Origin: Rana temporaria
Lineage: Eukaryota; Chordata; Amphibia; Anura; Ranidae
Direction of reading: 5' to 3'
Length of the DNA: 64,000 bases
Assembly (NCBI RefSeq): GCF_905171775.1
Contig: NC_053494.1
Span: 50,750,511 to 50,814,510, forward strand
The first letter of the stretch is position 1, and each line of letters opens with the position of its first letter. Shown in pieces: positions 20,520-30,806 of this stretch. The notes beneath the pieces are model-generated. The model was given only the letters and a program-made list of their open reading frames with translations, ran no database searches and was not told where the DNA came from. The position numbers and the translations under genes are program-made.

Positions 20520-20703
20520 AGCCAATCCTGATGCACTGTGGTGATGACAGAGCATGCTAAGCCTGCTCGGATTGGATAACAACCTCTGCCAATCCGAGCA
20601 GGCTACATAAATGTAGCCTGCTCGGATTGGCAGAGGTCGTTACTTCAATCCGAGCAGGCTTAGCATGCTCTGTCATCACACAGTGCATCGGGATTGGCTA
20701 AGC
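20520..20703. repeat. Palindrome with arms of about 85-90 bp
   Basis: AGCCAATCCTGATGCACTGT and following sequence pair with the complementary arm ending ...ATCGGGATTGGCT around a centre near 20610 (CTACATAAATGTAG). Smaller AATCCGAGCAGGCT repeats occur within each arm. Confidence 0.85.
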
Positions 20704-20835
20704 GGCGCATATACAGAATCCATGCAGCCGTACAGAGCACCCGGCAGCAGATATCGATCGAGCAGCTGCTATACCCGGCGTATAAGACGACCCCCGGATT
20801 TGGCCTGTGTAATTCCGGTGTAAAAAGTCGTCTTA

Positions 20836-21312
20836 GGCCACGTACACACCACCGGATCTATCCGCTGGAATTGATCCGCGGATCAGTTCCAGCGGACAAA
20901 TCCGGTCGTCTGTACGGCCTAGTGGATATTTATCCGCGGAGATTTCTCGGCCCGATCCATTTCAAGCGGATATAAATTTCTTAGCATGCTAAGAAATTTA
21001 TCCGCTTGAATCGGGTCCAGCGGATTGATCCGGTGGTCTGTACAGACTCACCGGATCAATCCATCCGCTCCCCTCCCTCGCATGCGTCGTAATGATTCGA
21101 CGCATGCGTGGAAGTACTTACCTTCCAGCGTTGCGCACGTCGCCGCGTCATCATCGCAGCAACGGTGCGACACGTCACCGCGGATGAATTCCGCGCGGAT
21201 TTTGATCCGATGGTGAGTACAAGCCATCGGATCCAAATCCGGAGGAGGAATCCCCGCTGGAAACGGTCCGGCGGACCGTTTCCAGCGGAGATCCCCTCAT
21301 GTGTACGGGGCC
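20836..21312. mobile_element. Harbinger-like MITE family A, 477 bp, TSD TTA
   Basis: TTA at 20833-20835 and 21313-21315. The ends GGCCACGTACACACC and GTGTACGGGGCC are imperfect inverted repeats. The interior includes long subterminal palindromes (ATCCGCGGATCAGTTCCAGC type) and the conserved centre GCATGCGTCGTAATGATTCG followed by ACGCATGCG. There are three further copies in the window (22547, 28883, 33147). Open frames through it reflect GC-rich palindromes, not genes. Confidence 0.85.
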
Positions 21313-21438
21313 TTATACGCCGGACAATACGGTATTTATTTTCAAAAGGCACATGAAAAACAAAACTGTCCATCAATCTCTGGAAAAAACAAACCTAGTG
21401 GCTGATCGCAAGCAAAGATTGTCCCTTCATAACTTTTA

Positions 21439-21851
21439 TGCCGCGTACACACGATCGGTTCGTCTGATGAAAACGGTCTGATGGACCGTTTTCATCAGAC
21501 GAACCGATCGTGTGTGTGCCCCATCGTTTTTTTATCCATCGGTAAAAAAAATAGGAACTTGTTTTAAAATTATCTGATGGTTAAAAAAACGATAGAAAAA
21601 AACGATCGTCTGTGGGCACGTCCATTGGTTAAAAATCCACGCATGCTCAGAATCAAGTCGACGCATGCTTGGAAGCATTGAACTTCATTTTTCTCAGCAC
21701 GTCGTTGTGTTTTACGTCACCGCGTTCTGACACGATCGTTTTTTTAACTGATGGTGTGTAGGCAAGACTGATGAAAGTCAGCTTCATCGGATATCTGATG
21801 AAAAAATCCATCAGATCGTTTTCATCGGATGAACCGATCGTGTACAGGGCA
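21439..21851. mobile_element. MITE of the CGTACACACGATC group, complete
   Basis: The ends are TGCCGCGTACACACGATC and its inverted relative GATCGTGTACAGGGCA, flanked by TA. The left 85 bp form a strong hairpin (GTCTGATGAAAACGGTC with GACCGTTTTCATCAGAC). The centre carries GCATGCTCAGAATCAAGTCG. No protein. Confidence 0.7.
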
Positions 21852-21930
21852 TATGGGGTGTATAGGACTCCAGGGATGCATCTTGGAAGGCAGCTATGCA
21901 TCCTCATTATTTGGGTTGTGGTCCTGTCAA

Positions 21931-22200
21931 CCACTTGTGGACCGCCGCACGCACTTTTACGTCGGCAGAATGGCGCGGTAAATGGTCCCAAAATAGCGTC
22001 AAAAGTGTCCAATGTGTGTGCCATAATGTCGCTGATCGTGGCGATGGTGGCCATTACTAGTAAAAAAAAACTTTTGCGCAAACCAATCAATAAACACCTA
22101 CAGTATTGCAATTTTTTTTAACAGAAATATGTAGAAGAATACGTATCGGCCTAAACTGAGAAAAAAAAATTATAGATTTTTTGGGGAATTGAAGCTGTCA
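21931..22200 (-). mobile_element. Fragment of the CCACTTAAG piggyBac-like family, minus orientation
   Basis: The reverse complement matches the 3' half of the copy at 29491-30306, including the AGTTTAGGCCGATACGT and GCCGCCGCACG... ends. It is truncated on the inner side at about 22200. Confidence 0.65.
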
Positions 22201-22543
22201 ATCACAGGTTGTGTGTTAAAGATCCCTTTCCCCTTTCACCTTTTTACTTCTTGGTGTTAGGAAAAGTTGCCAGAAGTGACTCATGCAGATAGCAGAGGAA
22301 CAAGGCAGCAGACAGAAATTACACTTTCTCTGTGCTCTGGACTGAGAAAAGTACACACTATAGAGGGATATGCTTTGTTCATACTTCATGTCTGAGGTTT
22401 AGAACCACTTTAGCTCTTTATATTTAGCTGTTGATAAAGATATCAACGGGAAATTGGAACTCTAAAGAGAGTACACTGCAGAAGTAAAAGATCAATATGG
22501 CCGACTTAAACAGACCGGGGGTGATCATGATGAGTCACTCATC
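22201..22543. other. No gene or clear repeat recognised
   Basis: Short unassigned stretch between two mobile elements. It ends at the TCA flank of the next MITE. Confidence 0.4.
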
Positions 22544-22546
22544 TCA

Positions 22547-23036
22547 GGCCCCATACACACCATAGAATCCATCCGCAGATAAATCCCAGCAAATGGGTTT
22601 CAGCGGATAGATCCTATGGTGTGTACACGCCAGCGGATCTGTTTCCGCGGATATATCTCCCCTGGGATGGATTCCAGCAGATCGAATATTCGCTGACATG
22701 CAGAACATATCCATCTGCTGGAGTCCATCCCAACGGATGGATCCGCTGGTCTGTATAGACTCACCGGATCCATCCGTCCGAAGGGATCCCCGCATGCGTC
22801 GTAATGATTCGACGCATGCGTGGAATTCCTTATATGACAGCGTCGCGCACGTCGCCGCGTCATAATCGCGGCGACGGCGCGACACGTCATCGCCATAGGA
22901 TTTCGGTGCGGATTTCAATGCGATGGTGAGTACACTCCATCGCATTAAAATCTGCTGAAATCCTCGAGAGGATTTATCCGCGGAAACGGTCCGCTGGACC
23001 GTATCCGCGGATAAATCCTCCCGTGTGTATGGGGCC
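22547..23036. mobile_element. Harbinger-like MITE family A, 490 bp
   Basis: Ends GGCCCCATACACACC and GTGTGTATGGGGCC, flanks TCA (22544-22546) and TTA (23037-23039). It has the same CATGCGTCGTAATGATTCG centre as the other family members and is closest to the 490-bp copy at 33147. A 189-codon minus-strand frame crossing it is a composition artefact. Confidence 0.85.
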
Positions 23037-23039
23037 TTA

Positions 23040-23813
23040 GTCTTTCTTCTTTGTATATACATTTCAGATTTAGGTACCATGCTCTGTGAACTACAAACTA
23101 TTTTCAGCAACATAGGTAAATGTTTGAAAGTAAGCCAGGTACAATGGGTAGAAATATGTGCCTATATATGTGCAGTATTTCTTATCTAGGTGACTTTTTT
23201 TAGTCATGGATAAAGAAAATATTCCAAAACCACTTTGCAGTCCTTTTAATTTAGGTAATATTCTAAAGATGCATCATCAGAATTCTTTAATATGTAACTA
23301 TTGTTCCTTAGTTTGCACTCACATATTTCAAGTCCTAAGAGGCGTGCTCAGCAAGGCTCTTATTATATTGAAGTCTAGGCAACTGAATAAATCTAATTAT
23401 CACTGGTCAGAATGTGCATTGTATATAATTAGTGTAATACATAAAGCCACATAAAGGTCAATCAAGCTAACATTTCTGAAAGACATGACAAGTAAGGGCT
23501 CATTATTCCACTGTTATATTTGATAGGTACATTGACTGCTCAGTTAGAAAATTCCAATGTGGTATATAAAAAATGGGGTTTTAAGAATAACATGCACATC
23601 AGCAAATGTAAGTTAGATTTGTACATTACATTACAGTATATTTGAAACTCACTTTCCAATTCTATATTTATGTTATATATAATATGTGTAAAACTTCTGC
23701 TTTTACTGCTGTAGGCTTTTACCACCAGACTGTACTGTATGTAGAGGGAAAGGGCATGCACCACTTAGATCTGTCCTGGTACTTTTAAAACTATGACTTT
23801 ATTGTCAATCTCT
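23040..23813. other. AT-rich, no gene recognised
   Basis: Unassigned AT-rich sequence. No repeat boundary or exon that I can support. Confidence 0.4.
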
Positions 23814-23860
23814 TTAAAGTAATTCTAAAGGCAGAAGATTTTTTAACTAAATGCAATCAC
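23814..23860. mobile_element. Left end of a TTAA MITE (TTAAAGTAATTCTAAAGG)
   Basis: The 5' end of the subfamily seen complete at 4601-5047. The matching right end was not found, and the minisatellite begins shortly after. Confidence 0.5.
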
Positions 23861-23884
23861 AGCCGTGAGCCAATGAGGGTGGGT

Positions 23885-24705
23885 CACAGTTTGTGGCTGG
23901 CACCATGACTCTGCTGTGGGTGGGTAACTCACCGTGGGTGGCTGGCTGACTGGTCCTGCTGTGGGTGGGTCACAGTGGGTGGCTGGCTAGCACCCTGGCC
24001 CAGCTGTGGGTGGGTCACTGTGGGTGGCTGGCTGGCACCCTGCCCCTGCTTTGAGTGGGTCACCCTGGTTGGCTGGCTGGCACCCTGGCTCTGCTGTGGG
24101 TGGGTCACTCACCGTGGATGGCTGGCTGGCACCCCAGCCCTGCTTTGGGTGGGTCATCGTGGATAACTGGCTGGCACCCTGGCTCTGCTGTGGGTGGTTC
24201 ACTCACTGTGGGTGGCTGGCTAGCACCCTGGTCCTACTGTGGGTGGGTTACCGTGGGTGGTTGGCTGGCACCCTGGCTTTCCTGTGGGTGGGTAACCATG
24301 GGTGGGTGGCTGGCTCCCTAGCCCTGCTGTGGGTGGGTCACCATGGGTGACTCGCTGGCACCCTGGCTCTGCTGTGGGTGGGTCACTCACTGTGGGTGGC
24401 TGGCTGGCACCACAGCCCTGCTTTGGAGGGATAATCGTGGATGGCTGGCTGGCACCCTGGCTCTGCTGTGGGTGGTTCACTCACCGTGGGCTGGCTGGCT
24501 GGCACCCTGGCCCTGCTGTGAGTGGGTCACCATGTGTGGCTGGCACACTGGTGCTGCTATTGGTGGGTCACTGTGTGTGTCTAGCTCCCTGTCTCTGCTG
24601 TGGGTGGGTCACTCACCATGGCTGACTGGCTGGCACCCTCACTCTGCTGTGGGTGGGTCACTGTGGGTGGTTGGCTGGCTTGCACCCTGGCCCTACTGTG
24701 GCTGA
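23885..24705. repeat. Long minisatellite, units of about 45-54 bp
   Basis: About sixteen units built from GCTGTGGGTGGGTCAC, GTGGGTGGCTGGCTGGCAC and CCTGGCYCT, some with an extra TCAC. Because the unit is G/T-rich with few stops, several frames on both strands stay open (for example 24006-24350 plus and 24220-24480 minus). These Trp/Gly- or Pro/Gln-rich frames are not supported as genes. Confidence 0.95.
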
Positions 24706-24710
24706 CTAGT

Positions 24711-25265
24711 GTGTCCTCGACCTCTCCGTTCCAGTGCTCACACTGCAGAGGCAAGAGGCGGTGGCCTTTGCTATATCTGGGTAGAACTAGAAGAAACCAG
24801 CCCAGAACTCAGAATGTTTTCAGGCCTAGTGCATGAAGCCTCCACACACTGGTGTGCGCTGGGGCCTGACTGGGCTAGAAAAAGATGGTTGCCGTGGGTC
24901 TGTGGCATCAAGTTTTTTGACAGAAAAAATGTTCCAGGGGGCGGCGCCGGCGTGCCCTTTCACTTCTGAAGTGTCCAACCGGTCAGTCCACCCTTGAGAA
25001 CAACAATTCATTTTGAGAGACAATTTCCTAAAGCTGAAGACAACTCACTGGTACGTAGATTGAGAAGAAATATTGTCACTAAAGGACACAGAACGTACAC
25101 AGGCCATTTTTAAGTTGTGTAAGCAAAATACTAAATGTATTCCCATGACTATAGATTTGATAGGATAAAATAAAACATGTCTTGCTTCTAGTGTTAAAGA
25201 ATTTTTACTAATACAAAGGGGATTTAAAAAAATATAAAACTAAACTATAGTTTGAGACTTGAATT
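24711..25265. other. No gene recognised
   Basis: Mixed sequence downstream of the minisatellite. No inverted-repeat edge or splice-bounded frame found. Confidence 0.4.
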
Positions 25266-25425
25266 TTAAAGCGGTAGAACACTCATTTTTTGTACTTGTA
25301 TCTACAGGTAAGCCTATAACAAGGCTTACCTGTAGGTACAGTAAATATCTCCTAAACTTGTGGTGTTTAGGAGATATTCACACTGGATGCAGCCAGTGAC
25401 GTCACCAGCGCATGCACTCTGAAGA
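25266..25425. mobile_element. Partial TTAA MITE with two palindromes
   Basis: Left end TTAAAGCGGTAGAACACTC, then GGTAAGCC...GGCTTACC and ATCTCCTAAAC...GTTTAGGAGAT hairpins shared with the copies at 48810-49682 and 60650-60788. The right end is not recognisable. Confidence 0.6.
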
Positions 25426-25679
25426 TATTTTTAATATTTATAGAAAATAAAACTGTAAAAAGTTGATCATGGGAGTTATCCAATTGCCTATGAGAATCAA
25501 ATTATATATTTTTTTTGCTGTTGAGTCAAATTGGATCATGATTTGTAAGGTTTGGTATTCTGAAGAAAAGAGTGTTTTCTTATTTTAAATTTTTTTGTTG
25601 CTTTAATTTGACAAGATGTTATGCAACACTTTACAAAGCACGCAGTCTTATTCTCACCAGTCTCTGTCACTGACCGGAA

Positions 25680-26107
25680 ATGTACGATTGCTGCGTCGTA
25701 CAGTTTAGCTGCTTGTCGAACTTTCGACAGACACCAAAAGCCTTCAATGACAGATTCGACGTTTGTATGTTTTTCGCTGCTTCATCAAATCTTCGCCGTT
25801 CATGTTGAATGGTCTACCCCAACACTGTCTCTATAATGTTGAATCTTTTCTCTCTATGTAGAATAATCTTGGACTAATAGAGTTAGGTTAGGCACATTCG
25901 ACCGCAAGTTTTATAGACACAGATTGCTATTGTCAGTGTCATGTCGAATCTCCTATCTATATCGAACTGTTGTAGCAACGAAAACGAAAATAAAGCATTT
26001 ATTTTATGTCAGATCTTTCAGATTTCAGATTCTGTGTGTTCGTTTTCGGTTGTTAAAACGATAACGAAAATACCCAAAATTCGGACGAAAACAAATGCAC
26101 ATGTCTA
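25680..26107 (+). mobile_element. TAGACATGTG family D element, 5'-truncated
   Basis: Shares the CAATGACAGATTCGACG and TTTTCTCTCTAT blocks with 39841-40812 and ends with TGCACATGTCTA at 26107. The first part of the element is missing. Confidence 0.75.
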
Positions 26108-27213
26108 GTAACCAGCCATGTGTCTCCTCATGTATGTGGTACCCAATTAGCTGGTGCTTTTAGCATGGCTAACACTGTGCAGGCAGAGGCTGCAGAGCAC
26201 AATGGCAGATATGGGGATAGAAGTAGCGCTTGAAATAGCAGGGGCCTGTCTCTGTAGGGCAGTGCCACCAAATTAGGACAGCTGATCCCCCCAGTTCTCT
26301 ATACACTGCCAGTATGCCTGGACAAAGTAGTCCTGTATACCTATTTAACAGATTATTTGCTCATTTCTATTCTGCAAAGAAAATTATTCTAGGTCATCAA
26401 AAATAATTTACTTTCTGTGTTACCTTTCTTTGAATTAAAATAGCTGTTACTTTTATTTGAAACAGATTCTTCTGGCTATTAGCAGTAATGCTCATGTTTT
26501 AAAAACTAAAAAAAATACACACATTTTCATTATAAAGTGTTTTTTTACATTTTTGTCTCCACACATAAGTAGATATTATCATCAACAGTCTACCTGACCG
26601 CATTTAGCACCTGTTTAAAAACATTCCATTTGTCTTCATAAAACTGCTCATAAACATAATACGGCATTTGTAAATTGCTTAGAGCATTGATGAAAACGAA
26701 AAAGGTAATTATTAGCGCAACAGACTGGATAAGATGTTTCAGCTCCAAGGGAGAATAAGTTGCTTTGAGTTTTGTTTTTATTTCTTTAAAAGACACCTGT
26801 AGTGTTGGAAAAAATATTCTGCAAGGCAGGCAAGTAAATTATTGTGTGTGACTTTATTTGTTCAATGGGAAATTATATGGTACTTAAAATATTTTATTTG
26901 CTACTGAAAGGTATCCTATTGAATGGATGTATTATTATTAACATGACAGCATTGATATAAAACCCTGAAATCTCCTAGAATACCACATCCCAGTTATCAC
27001 TATCTATTTGTTGAGGTAAAATGTTCCAAGGGGTAAACCTGATGTGGTGATAACTGTGTAAGATGGAATATCCCCTCTTACTTCCTATTGTCTCTCTGGG
27101 ATAATCTCCCTAACGTGAAACAGGAAAAAAGAAAAAACTCACAGGGGTGTTAACTATTCTGTACTCTATCCAAAATAAAAGGAAAAAGTTTTGACTTTAT
27201 ATACACTTTAACT
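26108..27213. other. Probable intronic sequence around the candidate exon
   Basis: AT-rich sequence without recognisable transposon ends. Its only notable feature is the minus-strand exon candidate at 26594-26796. Confidence 0.4.
26594..26796 (-). CDS. Candidate internal exon of an unidentified membrane protein gene
   Basis: On the minus strand a pyrimidine-rich tract ending CACTACAG precedes the exon and GTAGAC follows it, giving an AG acceptor and GT donor around 203 nt of open sequence. The exon starts in phase 0 and ends two bases into a codon. The 67 residues begin VSFKEIKTKLKATYSPLEL, then a hydrophobic stretch of about 20 residues (about residues 22-41, LIQSVALIITFFVFINAL) that looks like a transmembrane helix, then a polar aromatic-rich segment (MPYYVYEQFYEDKW). 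The stop at 26590 lies in the putative intron, not the exon. I do not recognise the protein family. It stands out because it is not in a repeat and has protein-like composition. No neighbouring exon was found, so chance cannot be excluded. Confidence 0.45.
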
Positions 27214-27221
27214 TTGATAGT

Positions 27222-28137
27222 CAGGGCTCAAGTCCTGTGGGAACGCGTGGGAATGGAGTTCCCCGCCCATTTTTTTTTACAGCAGGAACTCAGTTCCCTT
27301 TGCAGGACTAGAGCAGCCAAGCCGCCCGAGCCAATCTTTCATTAAGCGGCGATGCCCAGCTCGAGTCACTGTCAGGGGCTTCACATTGTTTTTCGGCTTC
27401 TGAAAAACGACAAAAAAAAATAATTCGAACATGCTGCATTTTTTCATGTCGTTTTTTTAAATGTCGTTTTTCCTGTTGTAAAAAATTATTATGTGTGGGC
27501 AAAAACGACGTTTTAAACCCGCGCATGCCCAGAAGCAAGTTATGAGACGGGATCGCTCGTTCTAGTAAAACTACCATTCATAATGGAGTAAGCACATTCA
27601 TCACGCTGTAACAGAGAAAAAAGCGTGAATCGTCTTTTACTAACAAGGAATCGGCTAAAAGCAGCCCAAAGGCGAATAGAACTTCCCCTTTAGAGTGCCG
27701 TTGTACGTGTTGTACGTCACCGCACTTTGTTCATCATTTTTCAAAAACGATGGTGTGTCGGCAACGTAGTTTTTAATGATATAGTTGGAAAAACATCGTT
27801 TTTTGGACATGCAGAAAATGAAAATTTTTATGCCAAAAAGCGATCGTGTGTACGCGGCATTAGTAATACTTTATGTTACTGGCCGCTTCCTGTATATGGA
27901 TTCATCGGGTAGTGTGCGGGTAGTCCTTCACTTTCTTGATGCCGTAATGTCTCCTGGGAGCTTTTGTCATTGTTCCCAGGAGACATTGCAGAGGTCTGCC
28001 ACGAGTTATAGCGGGATTTAGAAAGAACATGCGGTTCAGTAATTATGCATATGAGCGTATCTTTTTTATTTTTTTTGGTGGGGGAGTGGATCTTGGGTGG
28101 GAGTTCCCACACTTTTTTCCCCAGGACTTGACCCCTG
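27222..28137. mobile_element. Non-autonomous hAT-like element, perfect 8-bp TSD TTGATAGT
   Basis: TTGATAGT occurs at 27214-27221 and 28138-28145. The termini CAGGGCTCAAGTCCTG and CAGGACTTGACCCCTG are inverted repeats with one mismatch. The interior has the hairpin GTCTCCTGGGA...TCCCAGGAGAC (27949-27985) and a nested MITE whose right end is at 27859. Confidence 0.85.
27384..27859 (-). mobile_element. CGTACACACGATC-group MITE nested in the hAT-like element
   Basis: The right end GATCGTGTGTACGCGGCA is followed by TTA. The interior is the reverse complement of the copy at 46196-46759 (shared AATGTGCTTACTCCATTA and CATAACTTGCTTCTG blocks). The left terminal repeat is not recognisable, so the left border is approximate. 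Confidence 0.65.
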
Positions 28138-28145
28138 TTGATAGT

Positions 28146-28879
28146 AGATCTTTCAAAAGAGGGAACCCAACATGGGAATGAGTAGCCTAGGGTGATAACA
28201 CTGCTTCTGAACAGATGTACAGTAAGTGAGCATTGTCTAAATGAAAGGCTGCACGAGTTGCTTTGGACTCCTTCACTAAGCTCGAATAGGAGCAGCAAAA
28301 TGCTGTGACTAGGGGATAAAGTGACCCCTCTGCTGGTTTGGAAATACAGTTTAGAGGAGTTTTGGACAGAGCTGTATGCTGATTTTCTTTTGCATTATAC
28401 AGTGCATATATGAATGCAGGCAGAGGGGGAGCCCAGGGAGTGCACTGCATTCACTACTCATGATGTTAGGGTGATGGGGAGCTGGCGAATGGTTTTAGGG
28501 GCAGCATTGTCACTTTAGGACAGGAAGTGTGCATTGACAGGCTTTCCTGCTGGTAGTTCTTTGCTTTCACCAAATCGTGCCCAACTCTTTGCCAGAGGCC
28601 TTCTCATGTAATCCCCAGCCAGTGGCCCGAATACAATGTATTCACATAATACAAAGCTCCAGCATCTGCCAAGTGTTCACATGCTCAAAGTAAGGCAAGC
28701 CATGCTGTACTGGAAAATTGGGGGGGGGGGGGATGATGAGAAGTGCACAAGCAAAAGGAGACTAGTGGAAAAATCAAAAAAGGGGGAAAAGGAGACTGCA
28801 AAAAGTATATTTAGTTCAACCAACAGAAATATTTAAAGAATACATACATAACGCATTAAAAACTTGCATATGCAGAACC
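28146..28879. other. No gene recognised, short G-run
   Basis: Mixed sequence with a run of twelve G at about 28722-28733. No repeat ends or exon recognised. Confidence 0.4.
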
Positions 28880-28882
28880 TTA

Positions 28883-29359
28883 GGCCTCGTACAGACGACC
28901 GGATCTATCCGCTGGAATTGATCCGCGGATCAGTTCCAGCAGATAGATCCGGTCGTGTGTACGTCCGAGCGGACATTTCCCGGGGGATAAAAATCCAGCC
29001 GACGGATTCCCAGCGGATAAAAATTTCTTAGCATGCTAAGAAATCTATCCGCTGGAATCCAGTCCAGCGGACTGATCCGGTCGTCTGTACAGACTCACTG
29101 TATCAGTCCGTCCGCTCCCCTCTCTCGCATGCGTCGTAATGATTCGACGCATGCGTGGAAGTATTTACCTTCCAGCGTCGCGCACTTCGCCGCGTCATCG
29201 TCGCGGCGACGGCGCGACACATCACCGCGGATGTATTCCGCGCCGATTTCAATCTGATGGTGTGTACAGCCATCAGATCCAAATCCGCCAGAGGATTTAT
29301 CCGCTGGAAACGGTCCGGCGGACCGTTTCCAGAGGATATCCTCTTGTGTGTACGGAGCC
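28883..29359. mobile_element. Harbinger-like MITE family A, 477 bp, TSD TTA
   Basis: TTA at 28880-28882 and 29360-29362. Ends GGCCTCGTACAGACGACC and GTGTGTACGGAGCC. Same length and layout as the copy at 20836-21312, including the CATGCGTCGTAATGATTCG centre. Confidence 0.85.
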
Positions 29360-29490
29360 TTAAACGTGCAGTTGCTCTAGAGAAAGCCAAAAACACTTAT
29401 GAAGCATGGTCCAATCTGAACAGGGAAAATTTTTTTGTTGATCCCGTAGAACAGGGGTGCCCAATCTTTTGAAGAGCAAGGGCCATTTAA

Positions 29491-30306
29491 CCACTTAAGC
29501 CCCGGACCTTTAGGCAGCTAAATGCCCAGGCCAGGTTTTGCGATTCGGCACTGCGTCGCTTTAACAGACAATTGCGCGATCGTGCGACGTGGCTCCCAAA
29601 CAAAATTGGCGTCCTTTTTTCCCCACAAATAGAGCTTTCTTTTGGTGGTATTTTATCACCTCTGCGGTTTTTATTTTTTGCGCTATAAACAAAAATAGAG
29701 CGACAATTTTGAAAAAAAATCAATATTTTTTACTTTTTGCTGTAATAAATATCCTCCAAAAACATTTATCATTTTTTTTTTCCTCAGTTTAGGCCGATAT
29801 GTATTCTTCTACCTATTTTTGGTAAATCACAATAAGCGTTTATCGATTGGTTTGCGCAAAATTTATAGCGTTTACAAAATAGGGGATATTTTTATTGAAT
29901 TTTTATTAATTATTTTTTTTTTGACTGCGACATTATGGCGGACACTTCGGACAAATTTGACACATTTTTGGGACAATTGTCATTTTCACAGCAAAAAATG
30001 CATTTAAATTGCATTCTTTATTGTGAAAATGACAGTTGCAGTTTGGGAGTTAACCACAGGGGGCGCTGAAAATGTTAGGCTTCACCTAGTGTGTGTTTAC
30101 ATACGGCTCTCCCCGTTCTTCAGCTCCGGGGAGCGGCTATAAACGAATAGCCGCGCCGCAGTCCCGGGTCGCTCCCCGAGGTAAGCCGCCCGCCGCACGC
30201 AGTGGAGGGGGGTTCCGATCTAGAAGGCAGGGATGTATATATACGCCCATCTGCCTGTCCGTGCCATTTTGCGGACGTAAATAGTCGTGCGGCGGGCGTT
30301 AAGGGG
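29491..30306 (+). mobile_element. piggyBac-like TTAA element, complete reference copy
   Basis: TTAA at 29487-29490 and 30307-30310. The left end CCACTTAAGCCCCGGACC and the complement of the right end, CCCCTTAACGCCCGCC, form a short imperfect inverted repeat. Diagnostic interior blocks are AGCTTTCTTTTGGTGG, TTTTTGCGCTATAAAC and CAGTTTAGGCCGATA. No transposase frame. The superfamily is inferred from TTAA targeting and CC-starting ends. Confidence 0.75.
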
Positions 30307-30310
30307 TTAA

Positions 30311-30806
30311 GCGACTTGGAAACTGGTCGAAAGCCACAATGAGTGGAGCGGGCGGATGACATGCATACTGCAGAGCGGACACGGACGCAGCCCACTATAC
30401 TCTATGGGCCCTCCGATCTGATCTGCCCAGACGGAAGGGGACGGATCCCCTTCTATTTTTTTTAGCAGATCAAACTGGAGGTAGGCAAGTGTAAATGGAC
30501 CCAAGTCCGTTTGGGTTGGACTGATCCTGTGAAAGGGGCCTAAGGCTGCTTTTACACTCATGCGCTGCAGTTTACCCACACCATGGGTGCAGAGCAGTGC
30601 TCCTGTGGCTTTCCTGCACTTTTCTATGGACTTCTATTATATCCTGCAGGTGTGGTGCACTTTCAGAAAGTGAACCAAACCTGTTGGTAATTACAGAAGT
30701 CTACGGCTCAGTGCAGGTAACCCGTAGGCACACTGCACTACACCTGCGGATCAGTTTAAAAGCAGCCCAGTAACCAATGCAGAAGATATGCCCATATATA
30801 CACTGT
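30311..30806. other. Partial Harbinger-like MITE debris, no gene
   Basis: Near 30525-30543 the sequence CCTGTGAAAGGGGCCTAA looks like a right terminus plus TAA target of the CTTTCACAC-type MITEs (compare 6155-6500). No matching left end is present. The rest is unassigned. Confidence 0.4.

Larger units (their letters stand above)
20239..21332. mobile_element. TA-inserting element, GTATTTGCCGGCGTATAAGACG family
   Basis: TA flanks at 20237-20238 and 21333-21334. The left terminus CCGTATTTGCCGGCGTATAA continues AGACGAC. The right terminus is its inverted copy, but it is split by a Harbinger-like MITE (20836-21312) inserted in the middle of the terminal repeat. Removing one TTA and the MITE restores about 28 bp of inverted repeat. 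The interior has two direct copies of GAAGCCGCAGCCCGCCGGGT and a palindrome at about 20520-20703. The TA target suggests Tc1/mariner superfamily. No transposase. Confidence 0.75.

Noticed and set aside
22544..23113. 189-codon minus-strand open frame
   Set aside because: It lies almost exactly over a family A MITE. The sister MITEs do not preserve the frame, and the Arg/Ser-rich composition follows from the GC-rich palindromes.
24006..24705. Several 86-120 codon frames in the G/T-rich tandem array
   Set aside because: Open on both strands because the repeat unit lacks stops in several frames; periodic low-complexity products only.
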